Assembly: GCA_032718565.1 (NCBI GenBank)
Contig: JAVGVS010000053.1
Span: forward strand, 2,142,288 to 2,206,287
DNA: 64,000 bases
DNA from: Distichodus sexfasciatus
Lineage: Eukaryota > Chordata > Actinopteri > Characiformes > Distichodontidae
Reading direction: 5' to 3'
The position numbers and the translations under genes were made by a program. Below, in pieces: positions 39,301 through 48,300 of this stretch (positions are counted from its first letter, which is position 1; each line of letters begins with the position of its first letter). The notes under the pieces are model-generated. The model made no database searches. It saw only the letters and a list, made by a program, of their open reading frames with translations, and was not told the origin of the DNA.

Positions 39301-42300
39301 TTTAGTTCTAAACCAGCAACTCTCAGGACCACCTCCAAGGTGACACCCAACTTGGGCCTTTCGGATCAGAGGTGAAAACATCTTCAAGGACCTAAAAGAA
39401 GTTCAGCTGCCCTCAACTCAAGTACTCAACACTACCATAGCCTGGATGACTGAGAACCTGTCCAAACTTAAGTCGACTTGCTTCTTTACTGAAACTTATC
39501 TGGGAGGCTTATTTTACCCCATCACCATATTAATCTGGTATGTAAAGCCCTATTTTACTTGAGACCTGCTTAAGCATTGTCTTGGAATCTGGACCAGCGT
39601 TAAGAAAATGACCATCATGAACCAAATTAAAGCTCTTGTCTAAGTTGACTTGGGTCAGAGCAATGCCCACCTCTGTCAGAAGCAACAGTGTAGTACCCGG
39701 GCAACACCTTCAGGTTGTTGAATTTTCCGGTCTGAACCTGCTTGTCAACCAGGTTGATGATGTCAGGGTAGCTGGCGCGAGGAGCCGTCAGAACGGTGTT
39801 GACAATAGCATTGTGCTGTCTGGTGTAGAAAAAGGAAAAAAATCGCACACATATGTTGTCTGTTTCTCTCTCGGCAGCAAAATTGCAGTGTGTAGACTGA
39901 TTGGTACATAAATAGTGTTACCTGTTCCCTGCATTTCTTTGTATCCTACTGCAGAGAAAGAGGAAAAAATCAGTCAACAACAACATAAAGCCTGACCCAG
40001 AAACTTTCACAATCTTCTTGAAAGTGAATTGAGTGAGTGAGCAAACTGAGCTACAGCGCCATCTGCTGCACGTCATTTGTGAGCTCATCTCTATTTCCAC
40101 TGTGTTCTTTGGGTTTTTCTAGAAAATGTATTTCTTAAAAGTCAGTCTGCTTACCTAAACTTTGTCCTCTGGACCTTGTGGGTTCCAGCGATACGTTTGA
40201 ACACATCGTTGAGCTTTTTGGAAACACACACACAGAAATCAGACAAGGATTAAGCATCAATATGGAAAATTCTCCAATCAGTTACTCTTTTTAACCAGTT
40301 CAATTAATTGAACACCCTGCCAAAAAATTATACTTGTGGTAGAAGTGTTGATAACTATTAATTAGCTGGTGAAGTTCTACTAGAGGGCCATGATGCTGTA
40401 TATTAAGTCTTACATTGTCCTCCACCTCGCTCTTCAACACCTGAGCGTCCCGAGAGTCCGACTGCAAGAGATCATCTGAGAAATGCCTGTTGAGTCGCAG
40501 TGACACTGGGAAATCGACTAAACAGAAAACAAGAGAACATAGGTTGAAGTTCATAAGCACATACACTTCTAACTGTCTCCCATGTTAGCTTCCCACCACA
40601 CTCACTGATCTCTTTAGGATTGGGCAGAATCTGTTTCTGAGGATGGTTCGGCCCGCGGTGGACGTTGTCTGTCACTTTCCAGCGAACCACGTCCGTGCCC
40701 TTGAGCGGACCAGTGCGCACCATTGGCGTGTTCAGGTGGTCTGAGGTCAACAAAGACTGGCGCAACATGTAATGATCCTCTTTAAAACCCACCATGCGTC
40801 CTGCCAATAGAAAACAGACAAAATGTTACCGACACTCACACAAGGAACTAATAGCAGTGTTGGGGAGTAGCTAACTACAAGTAGCAATGACACTAACTCA
40901 GCTACATTTTTCAGTAGCTTACAGGCAGTGAAGTTTAAAAAAAAAATTAAAGGTGATGTAGTGTGGCAAAACTGGCCATTGAAATACAGTGCACTCTTGG
41001 CAGTTGCAAGATGGAAGTCCACCTTGGAGAAGATGTGGCGTGTTTAAGAGCTTTGATGTGGCTAGCTACTTTTTCCGTGTAGCTTGTAGTGTAGCTAACT
41101 GCTACATTAGAACAGTAGCTTGGCTGTAGCTACTTTTAAGCATAAGTAACTTGTTGCTTCCATAAAAATAACTTCCCCAACACTGACTTATAGTGACTTT
41201 CTATTACTACACCCTCTGCCCACTTCATTAATACACTCCATCAATCAATCAATCAAAAATAATTTGAAACTGACAATCAGATCACATTAAATTGAGATAA
41301 TTTGCCCATGATGATTATTACAATTCATTTTAAAATTCTGTCAATACCGGAAAAAATAATTCAGTAAATACATTCCCCAGTGTGTGTTCATGTCCCCTTA
41401 AAAGCATACTACAGCATATTTTGAAAAGAAGTCCGGCTGCCTTTGATTCATCACTGTGGACATGGTGGTATGTGCTGCTTCGAGTATGTAAGACACAGAA
41501 GCGTTGCTGCGGTTGAGAGGCTTAACTAGATCAAAAATATCCTGACCTGTGATAAAGGACAAGTGGCAGACTGGGTCTCTAACTAGACACAATGGAGCTA
41601 AAGGGTGGAGTTCCTAAATGGTAGGTCAGTACTGGGGCTGTGTGTGATTAGTTTGACTGCAGGAGTGATAATTACCCTTGGCGCAGCAGGCACAGCAGGG
41701 CAACATGGCCAAGCAGGACTGATGGAGACAAAAAACATTATAAACACAGTATTGAAGGGGTAGAATACATAAAAAAAACAGAGCAATATGAATGAGTGAT
41801 TGTCATTGTGAATACTCCACAGCATGTGACCTCTGCATTTGACCCGTCCATGAAGGAGCAGAGGGCAGCTTTTTGGGAGCACCTGGGGAGCAGTGCTTGT
41901 GGGCAGTACGTTGCTCATGAGAACCTCAGTGGTATCTGTACTGGTCCGGAACTTGAACCAGCGACCTTCTGGTCATAGGCCCAACTCCCTAACCATTACA
42001 CTACCAACTACCCACTAATATTTACACACAAAATACAAATGAATTTCCCCTAAGTTTAATCACTCAAAACAGTTCTACATGTATATTATACTAGAGCTGA
42101 AGTCGAGTGTTTTGCCTGCTAAACTTAAAGAAAAATACTGTACATCAATGCCAAACATATATCTTTTTAGAAATTGAAAACTGCAATAGCCGTATGTAAA
42201 ATTATATAAAATAACAATGACAACATGCTAAATAACTGTAATGTTGGATCCCTTGTACTATTATTAAATTACCTTGCAACAAGCACAGTACTTCCAACAA

Positions 42301-45300
42301 CACAACAGTAGAAGACCCAGCAACAGCATCAGAAACATGATGAGAGGAATCAACCACAGGAAACTCCCAGGAGGACATTCTGCAAACAATTACAATAAAT
42401 ATAGTCACTTTCTCAACATATATTGCATAATTAGTCTATAAAACCACAGCCAAAAGTCAGCCACAGTTGGATTGCTTAAAACACCTTATTGACATTTTAC
42501 ATAATCATACTAATAATGTAAAACTGGGTAGGTTTCACATTGCAGTAGGTGCAATTATGGCAAATGAATGTATAAATAATTAAACACTGAATATCCATAA
42601 CTGCACCTGCAGATATGAAAGCTAGCACAGTGTAAACAGTCCCAAATTCTAACCATTGACTATGGCAATAAACATATACGTAATAAACCAATAGTATAGT
42701 ATTTTTTGTGTGATAAAATATGTTTCTGATCTGAAAAAGTCAAACATTATCCAGCATATGTCTAAGCACTCATTCAGACACTACCAGATAGCATCCAACT
42801 GCTCTGTGCTTGGTGACATGGTTTTGTGCTCACCTTTCTTCTTTTTGACTTGAACCTCATAGTTATTGTCGCTGGTGTTAGGAGGGTAGTCCACTGTGTA
42901 GTAATATGTGCAGTCATCATCCTCGTCACGATACTCGCACGTCTCTATCACTTGCTCCCCTAAAACATGCAATCCATTAAAAAAAAAAACAGACACGCAC
43001 TTCCTCTCCTCTCTCTACATTACCCTATCCATCATCATTTGCTCCTTCAGTTTACTCACTTTCCTTCAGTTCATCCACCAGGACGATATTAAAGGGGCAG
43101 TCTTTGCATTTATCGCCTTTCAACTCTCCCGTCTTCCAGGCCTGGCACTGCACACAGCTCCTCCTGCCCTCACACATGCCCAGCTGGGCCTAAACACACA
43201 CACACACCACACATACACACACTGTTTAGCAAACACACACACTCACCCCATAGGTCAGTCATGTGCTCACACAGACACACACATTTACGTATATTACATA
43301 ACAGTACATATTTCAACATCGTTTCCATAAAAACACACACACAATACTGACCTGGAAGTTTGGCTCACATGTGGTTCCGAGTTTTAGTGAAGGATTCTCA
43401 CACTTACAGCGGCCACATTCACACACACCGCGTCCATTACAAAGACCCTGGAGAGGAGAGATAGTGTGAGTGTGAATAAGTGTATAATTGTGCGTGTGTG
43501 TGTGTGTGTGTAAGTGTGTTTTACCCCGTTCCTGTCCCGGCAGGTGTCGTTGCTGATTGGACACTCACAGGCTTCTCCAGTCCACCCACTATCACAGGCA
43601 CATTTGCCCAATGAGCACCTTCCCCGGTCTAACACACAAACACACACACATTTTCATTTAAGTTCATAAAAGTTCACAATGTTTATATTGTTACTTTGTC
43701 TATTGCCTGTGTCTCTGAACTGCCTCTGTCTGAGTTTAATCTACATAATCTCTTGTGAAAATGATTATTTTTGATTATCTGCACTGCACAATGCACAGCT
43801 TAAAATGATTTACACCCCTAATTTTGCTTTTTGTATCAACAAAGGCAGAATTTAGCGGTGTAAGTTTCATGATGATATGAGATTACACTGATTCGACGGA
43901 CAATAAGTTCATTGTCTGATGATGTCACAATGTTTGCTATAATATGCCTTTAATTTCATTCAATTCGAGAGCCAGGGATCAATATGAGACAAAATTATAG
44001 GCTGATTTAACTCACTCTGCATTCATATGAGACTACAGAAAGTAACAAAAATTTAATTTGACATTTTTATTCTTGAACTAAGTAGTCTGTGGTATCACAC
44101 TTAATTAAAGCTGTGACAAAATAAATGTTTTCGTTTTGGATCAATGCTATGAGGTTGTTGACAGGCGTGTAAATATACATCAATCTAATGTCATATGATA
44201 TTTTAGTTGCTTTTTGTGATTTGATATGAATAGAAGTGATTATGTTAAATCAGCATATGATATTGTGTCATATCGAATTCTGGCTCCTGTTTTGATTTTG
44301 TGATACTGACAGACATTGAATTGTTGTCCTTTGAATTGTGAAGTACACCCCTACTTGCTGATCACTAAATCAATGTATCCATGTAGACTGATGTATCGTC
44401 ACACCCCTTGTAGAAGTGTGATATTGCTAAGCATATTTGACAGTGCTGCATTGCCTTATTTTGCACTGCTGTTTTGTTTTGTGATGACTCAGACTATAAT
44501 GCATTGTGTGTGTTGTATTTTTATAAAGAACACTGGTTTAAACACAGCATTCAGCAGTTTCCCTCTCTTCCCACCGCCTCGTCTTCATCACTGACCGTTG
44601 CAGAGGAAGCCTCCATATCTCTGGCACTGCGAGCGGTCGAACTGGCAGTAAGGCCCCTCGTACTGGCTCTCACAGTAGCAGGTATCGCAGTAGCAGGATC
44701 CCCTCCCACTGCAGGGTACCGACATGCCCGCGGCTGTGCAGTGTTCCTCCGAATGTTTGTCAATGGAACAGTTACAGAACGGTCCCAGCCTGCCATACAC
44801 ACACACACACACATTATTATCATCATACATTTCATACAGCAACTGTCTTGAACTTAAAAACATTTTACATAGCAGCAAACAAAAAGAAGAAAACATAACT
44901 CAAAAACTACACTACACAACACAACTATACAATAATAACACAAGCACAGGGTTTTTAATAGAGCTGGCACTGTTCCGATGGTACATGGATCGGTCTCGGT
45001 CTAATAACGATTCAAGTACTTAGATCGGGTATCTGTGGCATTGGGCCAATCCATGGAGCCGATATCTGAATGCACGCACGCACAATTTGCTATGCATTGG
45101 AAGTGGCACTGCGGTAAAGCTGGTTTATTGTTCGATATTTGTGCTAATTTGTACATATTGATATGACAATGAGCAGAACAAGCAATGCAACAGACTAAAA
45201 CCCCAAAAACAAATCACGTTATTTTACTGTTTTATTTCCTTAACACCAGCTCTCACACACAATCTCTACGTTTCTGATGGTTTTAGCGCTGCAGGATTAG

Positions 45301-48300
45301 GGACCTTCATAAAATACCAGAACTGTGTTTAAAACAAATAATTCTTGAGCCGTTATCTTAAAAATAAATAATTTGGCATGTAAATATCGGTGTGTAATTA
45401 TTACATTGCTTTAGTTAGGAAAACAGTATTTAAGTCAAGTATTTCCTGAAGCATAACAGAATAATCTAAGTCATGTAGCTGTATCAGATCTGTATTGTAT
45501 CGGTCAATATTTAAATTTACAATATAGGTATCAACCATAAAAAGTGGTATTGTGCCATGTCTAGTTTTTATTAAAGACTACTGATTTTGAATAACAAGTA
45601 AACAAGACCAATCATACCACTTATCATAGCAGCGACATTTCCCACACACCAGATCTCCATGGCCGTGGCACCAGGCCGCATTGGCTATCGGATTCTGGCG
45701 AAACAGGAGAAGATTGGATTATTATGGATTATGATAGGACACACTGATCATCGGAATAAATCAAACTGTGACTGAAGTCAGTTTTATGTGAACTCACCTT
45801 TTCACAGTCGCATGTTTGACAGAGAACTTTAGTCTGGATCTGGAGAGCGGAGCCAAACGTGGAGGGTTTGATCTTCATAAGCCCTTCCCGTTCTTTTTGC
45901 TCCAGACTGCACACTGGCTTTTCATTTAAATGGGTCAAGGCGTTCACGTTCACTTTAAATTTTCCCTGCACAAAGAAACATAATAAAAGAGAGATTGGTC
46001 AACTCCCTCCATATTTCTCCACAGTTTCCAAAGTGCACGAACTCCAAATATTTCGCATCAGTGTTTCCTGATCTGGTAGCTTCAGTGTTCCTGCATCCTT
46101 GATGCTCTAGACCCATCTTATTCAATTCATTTGTTAATTAACGTATGCTTCAGTAGTTTAACCTTTTGCATGTATGGTTAGCGGCAGCTATTAAATACTC
46201 ATAAAGGCTACTCTTCAAACAACTTCAAAAGACTACTCACAATTTCCCCAGGCTTAATGCTGAAACTGGAACTAGAGGTGGAGCTCTCGCTGGAGTAAAC
46301 TTGGGTGTTGATTGGCTTCGGTTTTTCTTCCGTTTGAATGCTGATCTTCGTGCGAATGCTCTGTTAGAAACGTACAGACAAGTATATGTGTATATATTTA
46401 TGCAGTGGATATATAGTTGGGTGAGACAGAGTCAGACGGAGACTTATATTTTATTACTTACATCAAAGGCCGACTTGATGATCTGGATAATGTTGGAAGA
46501 GTCAGCCTGAAGCACTCCCAGCTCAGCAATGGGGAAATATTCCACCAGTTTCTGTAAATCAGACCAACATTAGTAAAACTGATGCCTCATGTATGAATGC
46601 ACATTTTTTGATGAACCCCAATACTCATTTACAGAAAGACAAAGTAAAAGAACTCCTCATGAACTAGAAGTTAGGGGAGAGAGTGGGCAGAGAGAATATA
46701 CTGATGCTAAAAGCTATGCTTTAGAATAGACAGAATAAATATATGCCTCATGCTCACCTTGTAGTAGGACAGCGAGTGATTGGTGACAGCAAATATAGGA
46801 ATGATGTTGTTCTTCATCAGAACTCGCACAAGAGTGGGTACGGAGGGGTAATCCTGCCGCGTCGCGTCCATGTAGTTGCCACTGGTGTCCAGGTGACACT
46901 TCTCGTCGTTACGGGCGAGGATTCCGGCCAGAACGTTCACGCCATCGGCCTCGTAGTGAAAGGCCGACTCGGTGGAGAAGACCAGCAGGTGTGTACTGTC
47001 ATCCCTCCATCCTATCTGACGCTAATGAGGAACAGACAGGATGACAGGGAGAGGGTGTTAGTGGTGTAGCGGATAGTGCTATTGCCTCACAGCGTGAAGC
47101 TTCTTGGTTCATCCAGGAGCAGTAGGCAGCTGATGTACAGTGGGAGCAGTGCTTCTGTGATGGTACCTTGCTCAGGAGTATCCCAGTGGCACCTTTACCA
47201 TTCTAGGACTTGAACCAACAATCCTTCAATTACAGGGTCTAACAGTTATGCTACCAGCTACCTGTGCCCAATTAAAATGACAAAGCAGCACATTTCTGCT
47301 CCTTTCGATCTCATAATTAAGTTGAATCTTGGATGAGCATAACATAGATTTGAACCTTGAATTTGTCTGTTTCTGAAGTGTATCAAGATATTGATAACAT
47401 TTGAATGGACACTATGTTTAGTATTACGATCTTTGTGGGACACGCTTCGGGACGTTACCTGGCAGACTGCTGCCTGTAAAATGGCATCAAAGCCACCTTC
47501 GGGGGCATCCAGGTTGCCAGATATCCGCTCGCCCTGCAGTTGGCCTATGAAGCTGTTGATGTCGCTCGTGAGGGTGATTACATGTTTATAGGAAAAGGGG
47601 GGATCACTGTTCGGCCATGGCTGCTTGAGTCTGGGATGGGGAGGAGAAAAGAGAGCAAGGCTTAAAATGAGAGAGAGAGAGAGACAGAGAAAGGAAAAGA
47701 GAATAGTGCACAACACTCACTTTTCAAGTCTCATGTCCGTCTGTGGCTCTGTCACTTTGTCAACAAATTTGCCGAATCCGATTTGGTAGTCATCGGAGAT
47801 GTCCTCAACCAGTTTAGCTGCCAAGATATAAACATAGACAGTCAGGAATTTCAGATGATAAATTATGAGAAAATCAAAAACAAAAACACTTGAAAAATAA
47901 ATTATACAGCCACAGCTGCAGTGTAGCTATACCATTCAGTACATTGTAATGCATGAAGTCATGATGTGGTGTAATATCGAATTGTAAAACCATATGTGAC
48001 CCGATCTGCCGTAATGAGTCAGAAGTCGGCGTTCTATTTATTTAGATAAAGGCCAATTATGTTGAAAAACATCAAAAATATCAGTTTTTATCAACCAGAT
48101 TAATTTTGAAGACCTTTTCTTTCATATAAGACCAAAAAAGATATTTTTGATGTTTTTCAACATAATCGGCCTGTATCTAAATAAATAGAACGCCGACTTC
48201 CGACTCATTATGGCAGATCGGGTCACATATGTGCATATGCAATAATGTCATCACAAACACACAATCTATTATAAATTAAAGCATATGATGTCAGTCTGAA

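Noticed and set aside
42202..42408. Minus-strand frame overlapping the itgb4 transmembrane exon (SSWEFPVVDSSH)
   Set aside because: Wrong frame: joining from exon 16 in phase 1 gives the conserved [26 protein letters not shown] sequence instead.
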